Position numbers and translations under genes: made by a program. This document shows positions 5,572 through 10,501 of a stretch of 10,542 bases of DNA, piece by piece. Numbering within the stretch: the stretch's first letter is position 1; each line of letters opens with the position of its first letter. This DNA comes from Clostridia bacterium (lineage in GTDB: Bacteria; Bacillota; Clostridia; UMGS1810): NCBI GenBank assembly GCA_016293435.1, contig JAEDEG010000092.1, positions 1 to 10,542 on the forward strand, in the 5' to 3' direction. The notes beneath the pieces are model-generated. The model searched no databases. It was given only the letters and a program-made list of their open reading frames with translations, and was not told where the DNA came from.

Positions 5572-6072
5572 ATGAATGATAATATTAATTTGTGTGAGAT
5601 ATTGAAGGACTGTCCAAGGGGGACAAATTTTTGGTCTAAAATACATGGCAATGTTTTCTTTGAAGAAATCCTCAATGACGATAAAATAGCAATTAAAGTA
5701 GTTGCTTATAATAAATATGGGCAACGAAATACTGTTTGTTTTAGTAGTAAAGGTTATTTCGATGAAAGATATGACAATGCAGAGGTTATATTAGTTCCTT
5801 CAAAAACTCAGCAAGATTGGAGCAAATGGAAATGCCCCAAGCCGAAGTTTGACCCAAAGACCTTGAAGCCGTTTGATAAGGTACTGGCAAGAATAAAGTA
5901 TGGGATGTGGTATGCCGACTTTATAAGTCTTCCTATTGTTGAATTAAATCCTGTTCTTTGTGTTATGGGCGATAAAGATTTTGATACAATAATTCCTTAT
6001 AATGATGATACTAAGCATCTTTTAGGTACAACAGAAGAAGCACCTGAGTATTACAGGTACTGGGAAGATTAA
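5572..6072 (+). CDS. Bacteroides-phage conserved hypothetical protein (166 aa)
   Basis: A 166-residue soluble protein that I associate with a group common in Bacteroidetes phages and prophages; no biochemical function is known to me. The recognisable parts are the N-terminal NLCEILKDCPRGTNFWS (residues 6-22), QQDWSKWKCPKPKFDPKTLKPFDKVLARI (about 80-108), which links two similar beta-rich halves, and the C-terminal IIPYNDDTKHLLGTTEEAPEYY. The LKPFDKVL segment, followed by an aromatic-rich strand (WYADF), resembles the start of a small beta-barrel repeat. It is the first gene after promoter P6 and the head of the downstream unit of small genes. Confidence 0.8.
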   Translation: MNDNINLCEILKDCPRGTNFWSKIHGNVFFEEILNDDKIAIKVVAYNKYGQRNTVCFSSKGYFDERYDNAEVILVPSKTQQDWSKWKCPKPKFDPKTLKPFDKVLARIKYGMWYADFISLPIVELNPVLCVMGDKDFDTIIPYNDDTKHLLGTTEEAPEYYRYWED

Positions 6073-6099
6073 GTTAAACCATTAAAAATAGAATAAACC

Positions 6100-6240
6100 A
6101 TGTATATGTTAAATCAATTAGTATTGTCTCTTCTTGATACTATCAACGAAATCCCTGATGAGGATAAAGACAAGGATGTATCTGACCTCAAAAATGCTAT
6201 TTTAAAGTATGCGAAAAATAAACGTCTACAATATGAGTAA
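6100..6240 (+). CDS. Small hypothetical protein (46 aa)
   Basis: A 46-codon gene filling the gap between two longer genes. The product begins MYMLNQLVLSLLDTINEI and continues with a highly charged stretch (PDEDKDKDVSDLK) and a basic C terminus (YAKNKRLQYE). It is probably one helical hairpin; the alternating hydrophobic residues suggest an amphipathic helix rather than a membrane segment. Its stop overlaps the ATG of the next gene in the sequence ATGAGTAA (6233-6240), a classic translational-coupling arrangement, and it starts 27 nt after the upstream stop. The tight packing is the main evidence that it is real. ATG at 6106 is an alternative start. Confidence 0.65.
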   Translation: MYMLNQLVLSLLDTINEIPDEDKDKDVSDLKNAILKYAKNKRLQYE

Positions 6241-6490
6241 GAAGTATGCCGTTATGTTGTTTGACACTGAGGTGAATCTTGGTGTCTCTGCACATCCTAA
6301 CAAATGGGTGAATATTGAAAACAAGTATTTTGACAATGGGGCTGAAGCTCTAAAATACTATATCCATAGTGGCAATCGATTTTCTGAAATTATAGATGCT
6401 GAGGATACGTATGAGCTTCAATGCAAAATGGGCGAAATGATGCTTAACTACAGGGATGAGCAATGGGTGAATAACCACGTATACGCATAA
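6233..6490 (+). CDS. Hypothetical protein (85 aa)
   Basis: I do not recognise this protein. The start at 6233 (MSKKYAVMLFDTEVNLG) is preferred over the in-frame ATG at 6209, because 6233 gives an 8-nt ATGAGTAA overlap with the upstream small gene while 6209 lies within it. The product is acidic, with a beta-rich N-terminal third, then an aromatic helix (FDNGAEALKYYIHSGNRFSEI) and a Met-rich helix (ELQCKMGEMMLNYRDEQW). There is no signal peptide. A GGTACTC hairpin lies four nt after the stop. Confidence 0.75.
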   Translation: MSKKYAVMLFDTEVNLGVSAHPNKWVNIENKYFDNGAEALKYYIHSGNRFSEIIDAEDTYELQCKMGEMMLNYRDEQWVNNHVYA

Positions 6491-6494
6491 TAAA

Positions 6495-6512
6495 GGTACT
6501 CAAATGAGTACC
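6495..6512 (+). repeat. GGTACTC hairpin, copy 3, without U-tract
   Basis: GGTACTC (6495-6501), loop AAAT, GAGTACC (6506-6512): a perfect 7-bp stem but followed by A residues rather than T. It therefore probably does not terminate rightward transcription, and may process or stabilise the message or attenuate it weakly. Confidence 0.8.
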
Positions 6513-6551
6513 AAAAATTAATGGCATGTTAAATTGATAAATAGTTTTATT

Positions 6552-6752
6552 ATGGGTGCAAATATAAATGATAAAGATAATGTGGATTTATTGATCAACG
6601 AAATCATTGAAAAAATTACCGACCGTACATACACTCTCAGAGACAAGTATGGAAATATTACCAATGAACGTGTCATTAATGAAATTGACTTATGCGGTGA
6701 TTCAGTACTTAGAAAGGAAATCAAGGAAGTAATACACAAATACTTGAAATAA
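6552..6752 (+). CDS. Hypothetical acidic protein (66 aa)
   Basis: I do not recognise this protein. ATG at 6552 (MGANINDKDNVDLL) is taken as start; an in-frame TTG at 6534 would add six residues but lacks support. The product is acidic and probably all helical (VDLLINEIIEKITD, VLRKEIKEVIHKYLK), with the DKYGNITNERVINEIDL segment between. There are no cysteines except one in DLCGDS. It ends six nt before the next gene, in the same operon. A small helical acidic phage protein could be a protein-binding inhibitor, but nothing in the sequence identifies a target. Confidence 0.65.
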   Translation: MGANINDKDNVDLLINEIIEKITDRTYTLRDKYGNITNERVINEIDLCGDSVLRKEIKEVIHKYLK

Positions 6753-6758
6753 AATGTC

Positions 6759-7076
6759 ATGAAAAAGAGACTATTAGAAAAAAACATCTTCAATAACATG
6801 AAGATACCACAATATGAGGGTATACCTATTGTAAAAGATATGGAGTGCCCCGAATGTCATAAATCAGATATCAATGGTTTTTCAAAGGATTGTGCTAAAC
6901 CTGTGGGATGGTGTGATACTCAGAATGGATTCATGGCAATATTTGAATGCCCACATTGTTTTGCAAAATTCAGATGCCATATCAATTCTACAGGAAGATA
7001 CTCTGAAGAATCATTTTATCAAGAATTTGAATTGATGCATTTCCTGTATGATGCAAGAAAAAATAACAATAAGTAA
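6759..7076 (+). CDS. Zinc-ribbon protein (105 aa)
   Basis: The core holds two CxxC knuckles, C-P-E-C (residues 30-33) and C-P-H-C (64-67), about 30 residues apart, a geometry that fits a zinc ribbon. The second is followed by FAKFRCHINS, an aromatic beta strand with an added Cys and His. Further cysteines at 45 and 52 (DCAKPVGWC) could extend the site. The rest is a basic N terminus (MKKRLLEKNIFNN) and an acidic C-terminal helix. Zinc ribbons of this kind bind nucleic acid or proteins. I cannot assign a named family. Later starts at 6798 (MKIPQYEG) are possible. It is six nt after the upstream gene and probably coupled to it. Confidence 0.75.
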   Translation: MKKRLLEKNIFNNMKIPQYEGIPIVKDMECPECHKSDINGFSKDCAKPVGWCDTQNGFMAIFECPHCFAKFRCHINSTGRYSEESFYQEFELMHFLYDARKNNNK

Positions 7077-7091
7077 CACATACTTTATAAT

Positions 7092-7310
7092 ATGGAATTT
7101 GCCAAAAGGAAAACTGTAAATGACAATCTTTCAAAATATGATTGTCTTAGTAATAGTAAGTCAGATTTTATTGAGGTTAGTGAGTGGGCTAATGGAGAAG
7201 GCATTACCGTATCCATAAACGATGATAGGGAATTTAGTATTACATACGGACAATTGGATGCCATCAATTACCTAACCCTAGCACTCAGATATGAAGACAT
7301 TAAAGAATAA
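7092..7310 (+). CDS. Conserved phage hypothetical protein (72 aa)
   Basis: A 72-residue acidic protein whose central pattern, DCLSNSKSDFIEVSEWANGEG, followed by INDDREFSITYGQLDAINYL (about residues 43-62), resembles small proteins I have seen repeatedly in phages of Bacteroidetes and Firmicutes, all of unknown function. The predicted fold is a short beta sheet (FIEVSEWANGEGITVSI) capped by a helix at the C terminus. No signal peptide or membrane segment. It lies 15 nt after the zinc-ribbon gene in the same transcription unit. Confidence 0.75.
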   Translation: MEFAKRKTVNDNLSKYDCLSNSKSDFIEVSEWANGEGITVSINDDREFSITYGQLDAINYLTLALRYEDIKE

Positions 7311-7344
7311 CAATGATACTAATTAAAAAAATAAGTAATTTATT

Positions 7345-7527
7345 ATGAAAGTACATTCTTACAACATCGTGAAAATTGAAAAAGGTAACTTCAGAGTAGA
7401 GTATAAGGAAGGCCCATGGACAGGAAAGAAAACCGTAGATAAGAGATTCAAATCTATTACTAAAGCCACAGAATGGGTCGATAAAAATCTTGAGATTCTA
7501 AATGTGACAATTAAATCTAAAAAGTAA
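7345..7527 (+). CDS. Small basic hypothetical protein (60 aa)
   Basis: I do not recognise this 60-residue, lysine-rich protein. It seems to be a compact beta-alpha unit: MKVHSYNIVKIEKGNFRVEYKEG gives strands, and KSITKATEWVDKNLEIL a helix. Its last 15 codons and stop (7481-7528) are duplicated at 7923-7970, in 43 of 48 positions, directly before the Tad2-like gene. There the copy keeps an open frame ending KSKK-stop and overlaps the next ATG as TAATG. So this gene, or a sister copy, was once directly upstream of the Tad2-like gene. Confidence 0.75.
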   Translation: MKVHSYNIVKIEKGNFRVEYKEGPWTGKKTVDKRFKSITKATEWVDKNLEILNVTIKSKK

Positions 7528-7528
7528 T
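7481..7528 (+). repeat. 48-bp direct repeat, copy 1
   Basis: The 3' end of the 60-aa gene. 43 of 48 positions match 7923-7970, offset 442 bp. Differences are mostly third-position or synonymous-type changes plus one Ile/Ala codon (ATT/GCA), as expected for a diverged coding duplicate. Confidence 0.9.
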
Positions 7529-7624
7529 AGATGTAGCCATTCCTTTGTAGTAAACAATATTCCTTTTAGTGAAATAAAAGAATATGTTGAAGAACAAGAT
7601 TACTAACAAACAAAACATAACTTT

Positions 7625-7918
7625 ATGAAAACTTTAAGAAAAGAGTACGTAGAAGAAGCAATGCAGGGTTGTATAAACAACGATTACAAACTTATTTGCA
7701 GAGCTGCAAGAATAGTTCAAGATTTGAATGAAGGAAGATGCGATATAGATGTAGAAGATAACATCAAACGATGTTTCAAGGCTTCTTTATATAGAAAGTT
7801 TATGAGGGCTTATACTCGCTATATTCTAAATAATCCAAATTCTATTCAAACAATAGTGCAAGATATTTGTATATCTAGTATGGCGAACGGAGAACATATA
7901 GGTATAAATGAATGTTAA
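7625..7918 (+). CDS. Hypothetical helical protein (97 aa)
   Basis: I do not recognise this protein. It has 97 residues, probably all helical, with five cysteines spread along it (GCINN, ICRAA, RCDID, RCFKA, ICISS) plus a C-terminal Cys. The middle is basic and aromatic (RCFKASLYRKFMRAYTRYIL), suggesting a nucleic-acid or protein contact surface. It lies wholly inside the 394 bp between the two 48-bp direct repeats, so it may have arrived as an insertion. A 97-nt gap upstream holds an open frame without a start codon (7508-7603, ending in EIKEYVEEQDY), in the same reading frame, perhaps a gene remnant. Confidence 0.7.
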   Translation: MKTLRKEYVEEAMQGCINNDYKLICRAARIVQDLNEGRCDIDVEDNIKRCFKASLYRKFMRAYTRYILNNPNSIQTIVQDICISSMANGEHIGINEC

Positions 7919-7922
7919 CCAA

Positions 7923-7970
7923 ATAAAAATCTTGAAATTCTAAATGTAACAGCAAAATCTAAAAAGTAAT
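7923..7970 (+). pseudogene. Direct repeat copy 2: leftover 3' end of the 60-aa gene
   Basis: Encodes NKNLEILNVTAKSKK and a stop, in frame after the stop of the 97-aa gene, against NLEILNVTIKSKK in the intact gene. It has no start codon of its own and is not translated unless by readthrough of the TAA at 7916-7918. Its stop overlaps the ATG at 7969. Confidence 0.75.
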
Positions 7971-8499
7971 GATTGATATTAAAAAAACAAATGGTAAAAA
8001 CAAAATGGTACGCCACGAGAAATCAGGCAGGCTGTATACATTGTTAAATGATAAATGCAAGGCTAAAATCAATGGAGAATGGGTGAACGCCGTATGCTAT
8101 TACGGAAAAGATAAATATGCCGATGAATTAACATGGTTTATCCGTGAACAGTCTGATTTCAATAGCAATTTCACTCTTGTAGAAGATAATAGGAAAACAA
8201 CAAGTCTTTCATTTGGTGAAGCAATACAACTACTGAAGGTGGGTTATCCCCTTCGTCGTTCAGGTTGGAATGGTAAAGGAATGTTCATCTGTAAACAAAT
8301 ACCTGCACATATCGAAAGTGATATTATCCCTAAGATGCAATCACTTCCACAGGCAGTAAAAGAACGGATTCTTAAAGGTAACGGCTTTATTGATTATACA
8401 GACCAATGCCTTATATATAATGAAAATACAGGACGTGCTGATTCGTGGAATCCATCTGTCGCTGATATATTCGCTACTGATTGGGAAATCCTTGCATAA
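7969..8499 (+). CDS. DUF2829/Tad2-like protein with N-terminal extension (176 aa)
   Basis: Two parts. The C-terminal part (about residues 79-176) matches the DUF2829 family: LSFGEAIQLLKVG (80-92), RRSGWNGKGMFI (96-107) and WNPSVADIFATDWEIL (160-175). DUF2829 includes Tad2, a phage protein that oligomerises and sequesters the cyclic ADP-ribose signal of the Thoeris defence system, and related members that bind CBASS cyclic nucleotides. The N-terminal part (about 13-73: RHEKSGRLYTLL, GEWVNAVCYYG, WFIREQSDFNSNF) looks like the small phage domain DUF1653, with less certainty; it is not part of a standard Tad2. Sponge activity here is inference. The start overlaps a leftover stop as TAATG; a later ATG at 8005 (MVRHEKSG) is possible. 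It is the last gene before the terminator at 8521. Confidence 0.85.
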   Translation: MIDIKKTNGKNKMVRHEKSGRLYTLLNDKCKAKINGEWVNAVCYYGKDKYADELTWFIREQSDFNSNFTLVEDNRKTTSLSFGEAIQLLKVGYPLRRSGWNGKGMFICKQIPAHIESDIIPKMQSLPQAVKERILKGNGFIDYTDQCLIYNENTGRADSWNPSVADIFATDWEILA

Positions 8500-8520
8500 T
8501 ACATAATTCATTAAGATAAT

Positions 8521-8549
8521 AACCGCATACTTACCTATGCGGTTTTTTT
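8521..8549 (+). terminator. Rho-independent terminator of the small-gene unit
   Basis: AACCGCATA (8521-8529), loop CTTACC, TATGCGGTT (8536-8544), then T to 8549. A perfect 9-bp stem 21 nt after the Tad2-like gene. Confidence 0.92.
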
Positions 8550-8642
8550 ATATCTTATCGATAGTGTCTATGGAATATTTTATTGTTTTATTGAAATGAG
8601 TGGCTATAATTTTTGTTTAATGGTTTATTGAGGTATATATAC

Positions 8643-8668
8643 AAAAAAAAGGTACTCGATTGAGTACC
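8643..8668 (-). terminator. GGTACTC hairpin terminator, copy 4 (end of RNA block)
   Basis: On the minus strand GGTACTC, loop AATC, GAGTACC, then eight T (A at 8643-8650 on the plus strand). A perfect 7-bp stem. The loop is the same as in copy 1. It closes the leftward tRNA/ncRNA transcript and faces the rightward terminator at 8521-8549 across about 90 bp that hold nothing else recognisable. Confidence 0.9.
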
Positions 8669-8706
8669 CGTCAGAAAAAATATAAAAAACATCATATGAT
8701 GTTTTG

Positions 8707-8795
8707 CGTTTGGGGTAGGATTCGAACCTACGGAAGTACTGATTTCCCTCGGCACGTTAACAGCGTGCTGCCTTAAGCCACTCGGCCACCCAAAC
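8707..8795 (-). tRNA. Class II tRNA with anticodon GUU (serine-type body, Asn anticodon)
   Basis: A complete cloverleaf of 89 nt. Acceptor GTTTGGG/CCCAAAC is perfect over 7 bp with discriminator G73. The 3-bp D stem GCC/GGC carries an 11-nt loop. The anticodon stem GCACG/CGTGC is perfect and its loop CTGTTAA puts GUU at 8761-8759 (reads AAC/AAU). A 20-nt variable arm can form a GGAA/TTCC stem. T arm GTAGG-TTCGAAT-CCTAC. The D arm, long variable arm and G73 are the pattern of tRNA-Ser (compare GCC-GAGAGGCTGAA-GGC and loop CTGCTAA in E. coli tRNA-Ser GCU). Known asparagine tRNAs are class I. The amino acid it carries is open: SerRS reads the variable arm, AsnRS reads GUU and G73. CCA is not encoded. 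Confidence 0.88.
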
Positions 8796-8803
8796 AAAAA
8801 ATA

Positions 8804-8890
8804 CACCCTAACTAAAATGATTAAAATAAGTCGCCTGACCAAAAAAATGTAAACCTCTGTTTACTAAGCATAATAAAAATCGTTAGGGTG
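8804..8890 (-). ncRNA. Possible small structured RNA between tRNAs
   Basis: CACCCTAAC (8804-8812) pairs perfectly with GTTAGGGTG (8882-8890), 9 bp, enclosing 69 nt. Inside is the perfect hairpin GTAAAC-CTCT-GTTTAC (8849-8864), which, read leftward, is followed by A and seven T, like a terminator or attenuator. It may be a leader, an attenuator upstream of the GUU tRNA, or a small independent RNA. Confidence 0.4.
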
Positions 8891-8960
8891 GCCAATATCA
8901 TCTATTTTACACAAACCAACAACATTGGACTTCATTATATAATCACCATCGTCCTCCCAA

Positions 8961-8992
8961 CTGAAAAATCATTCCCTCTATTAATTTTTCAG
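8961..8992. repeat. 9-bp perfect inverted repeat
   Basis: CTGAAAAAT (8961-8969) and ATTTTTCAG (8984-8992) with a 14-nt loop. AT-rich, no U-tract on either side. It lies between the two tRNAs in the leftward transcript and may be a processing structure. Confidence 0.5.
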
Positions 8993-9058
8993 CCATTTTA
9001 ATAAATAAAAAACATTTAAAGAATACATGTCATCACGACTAATTCATTTAAATATTAG

Positions 9059-9130
9059 TTACGGAGATAGGACTCGAACCTATGACCTTAAGTTTATGAG
9101 ACTCACGCGCTGCCTCTGCGCCACTCCGCA
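9059..9130 (-). tRNA. tRNA-Met (anticodon CAU)
   Basis: A 72-nt class I cloverleaf. Acceptor TGCGGAG/CTCCGTA has one G-T wobble, discriminator A. D stem GCGC/GCGC. Anticodon stem TGAGT/ACTTA with loop CTCATAA puts CAU at 9098-9096. T arm ATAGG-TTCGAGT-CCTAT. The paired 1-72 position argues against an initiator. Elongator Met is most likely, but an Ile tRNA with modified C34 cannot be excluded. The 5' end lies only about 17 nt from the end of the large RNA candidate, so both may come from one precursor. CCA is not encoded. Confidence 0.9.
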
Positions 9131-9146
9131 ATGTTTTAATTTTTTT

Positions 9147-10013
9147 CTTGGTTAGGCTGAGTCTTGACCTACACCGACTACCATTTTAACTCTTTATGGG
9201 AGTTAGGACACATCCGTATTTCTACAGATAGATAGCATGCCGACAGATTGTAAGTTCTGCAACTACTACATGGCTCTATATAAATTACTCCTTTCTACCT
9301 TTGCTCTTGCGGATACGGAAGATGCCTCCTCCTACAAATTGTATACTCGTTTCATTTCACTTATTTCCTTGCGGTACTTTAAGTGCCATCATGTCTCAGA
9401 TGGATAACGGCATTTTCAAACCATGTCTGCAACACTTTTGCTTATATATACTTTATCCTTAATTCAAATTTCTAAGTTACGGTAATATATTGACCATATT
9501 GATAGACGAGGTTGCAGTTGAGACTTGCCACCTTTTGAGTGGTGTATATCTCTTCGCCTATCTGCGTTCATCAGCCATGACTACTGACTATACTCAAACT
9601 ACTTTCCTACCATTTCTGAAAATCATTACCGCCAAGTAATGACCTCGACACATCCTCCCTAAAAAGAAAGAATGCTTGGCCGTCATAGGAACGCTGCCCT
9701 TTCTTCAATGACTCTATCGGATTGGCGGTCTTTTAGAGTCAAAGCAAATCGTTTCTGTCAGCATTACTGCCCAAGGTGAGATGGTCAACCCCACCGTATA
9801 GCCTATCATGTCTGCCCGACATTACACCGTTTAAACCATAAAGGTACTATACTTAACGACTTGGTTTTCTAATGGAGTGCGGTAAAATCGCACCGCAGAC
9901 ATTTGTCTATATTCAAACAACTATCTACTTTCACAACTTATGTATTCGTTGCTTATCCTTAAGAGATGAAACCTCCCTTTCTTATTTCAAAGAACAATTT
10001 CGTTAATCATTTA
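9147..10013 (-). ncRNA. Large structured non-coding RNA candidate, GOLLD/ROOL-like
   Basis: About 870 nt without any credible ORF on either strand, roughly 40% GC or more against AT-richer spacers nearby, dense in helices, between two tRNA genes, with its own upstream promoter boxes. Clear helices (plus coordinates): TGACTCTA/TAGAGTCA (9709-9716/9734-9741), TCATTAC/GTAATGA (9623-9629/9636-9642), AAGAAAG/CTTTCTT (9664-9670/9699-9705), GTGCG/CGCAC (9877-9881/9889-9893), ATGTC/GACAT (9808-9812/9818-9822), TAACTC/GAGTTA (9187-9192/9200-9205), CCATC/GATGG (9386-9390/9399-9403) and the long-range TCCGTAT/ATACGGA (9213-9219/9313-9319). The loop at 9630-9635 can pair with 9676-9680, a pseudoknot. Size and tRNA context match GOLLD (about 800 nt) better than ROOL (about 600 nt), giant phage RNAs that form multimeric cages. 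Ends are approximate; family unconfirmed; could be new. Confidence 0.72.
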
Positions 10014-10019
10014 ACAATA

Positions 10020-10051
10020 CAAATATACAACAATTTTTTTTAAATCTCAAT
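10020..10051 (-). promoter_or_regulatory. Promoter candidate for the large RNA
   Basis: On the minus strand: ATTG (10051-10048) as weak -33 box, a 20-bp spacer, and TATATTTG (10027-10020) as -7 box, matching TAnnTTTG. The predicted start near 10013 leaves the large RNA as the first product, with tRNA-Met and the GUU tRNA downstream. Confidence 0.55.
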
Positions 10052-10099
10052 AAATAATCAAGAAAAAGTTTAATTATCATATTTTTTATTGTTTGATCG

Positions 10100-10171
10100 A
10101 GCTCTCTGTCGGATTCGAACCAACGACCTGCTCATTACAAGTGAGCTGCACTACCACTGTGCTAAGAGAGC
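10100..10171 (-). tRNA. tRNA-Thr (anticodon UGU)
   Basis: A 72-nt class I cloverleaf. Acceptor GCTCTCT/AGAGAGC is perfect. D stem GCAC/GTGC. Anticodon stem GCTCA/TGAGC with loop CTTGTAA puts UGU at 10139-10137. T arm GTTGG-TTCGAAT-CCGAC has one wobble. The discriminator is U. CCA is not encoded. A possible -7 box TATATTTG lies at 10192-10185 on the minus strand, about 14 nt upstream, without a good -33 box. Confidence 0.93.
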
Positions 10172-10501
10172 AACTTATCCACACCAAATATACAAATAAA
10201 TTTTTTATCTGTTATTAATGTAAATAATACATATATAATTGATCAAAAAAATTACTATTTTTCAATAAAAAAATATTTAATCGTTTATTTGATCAATTAA
10301 ATTAAGATTATCACTACGTAAATATATAAAAAAATATCAATAGAATCAAATATCAAAACAACACCTATTTTGAATCTCTATGGAGAATTAATCCATAAGT
10401 CGCTATATGGTGTATGGCAACTTTTATGTCTCCCAAATTAAACGTTCGGGCGATTTACTCCAAAGTTTATGATACATTTCTATACAAACATAGTGATGTT
10501 G
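10172..10501. other. Gene-free spacer between tRNAs (330 bp)
   Basis: No ORF. It holds a candidate -7 box for tRNA-Thr (10185-10192, minus) and a perfect 12-bp inverted repeat TAATTGATCAAA/TTTGATCAATTA (10236-10247/10288-10299) in AT-rich DNA. A less AT-rich part (about 10361-10500) has a TATGGA/TCCATA hairpin (10379-10384/10392-10397) nested in ACACC/GGTGT (10361-10365/10409-10413), perhaps a further structured RNA. Confidence 0.6.

Noticed and set aside
8588..8842. 84-codon leftward open frame
   Set aside because: It runs through the complete GUU tRNA and the hairpin terminator at 8643-8668, so it is chance.
9877..9893. Hairpin resembling group II intron domain V (GTGCG/CGCAC)
   Set aside because: The catalytic AGC triad and the two-nt bulge are missing, and in the leftward RNA it is near the 5' end, not the 3' end. 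The neighbouring tRNAs are intact, so there is no interrupted exon.
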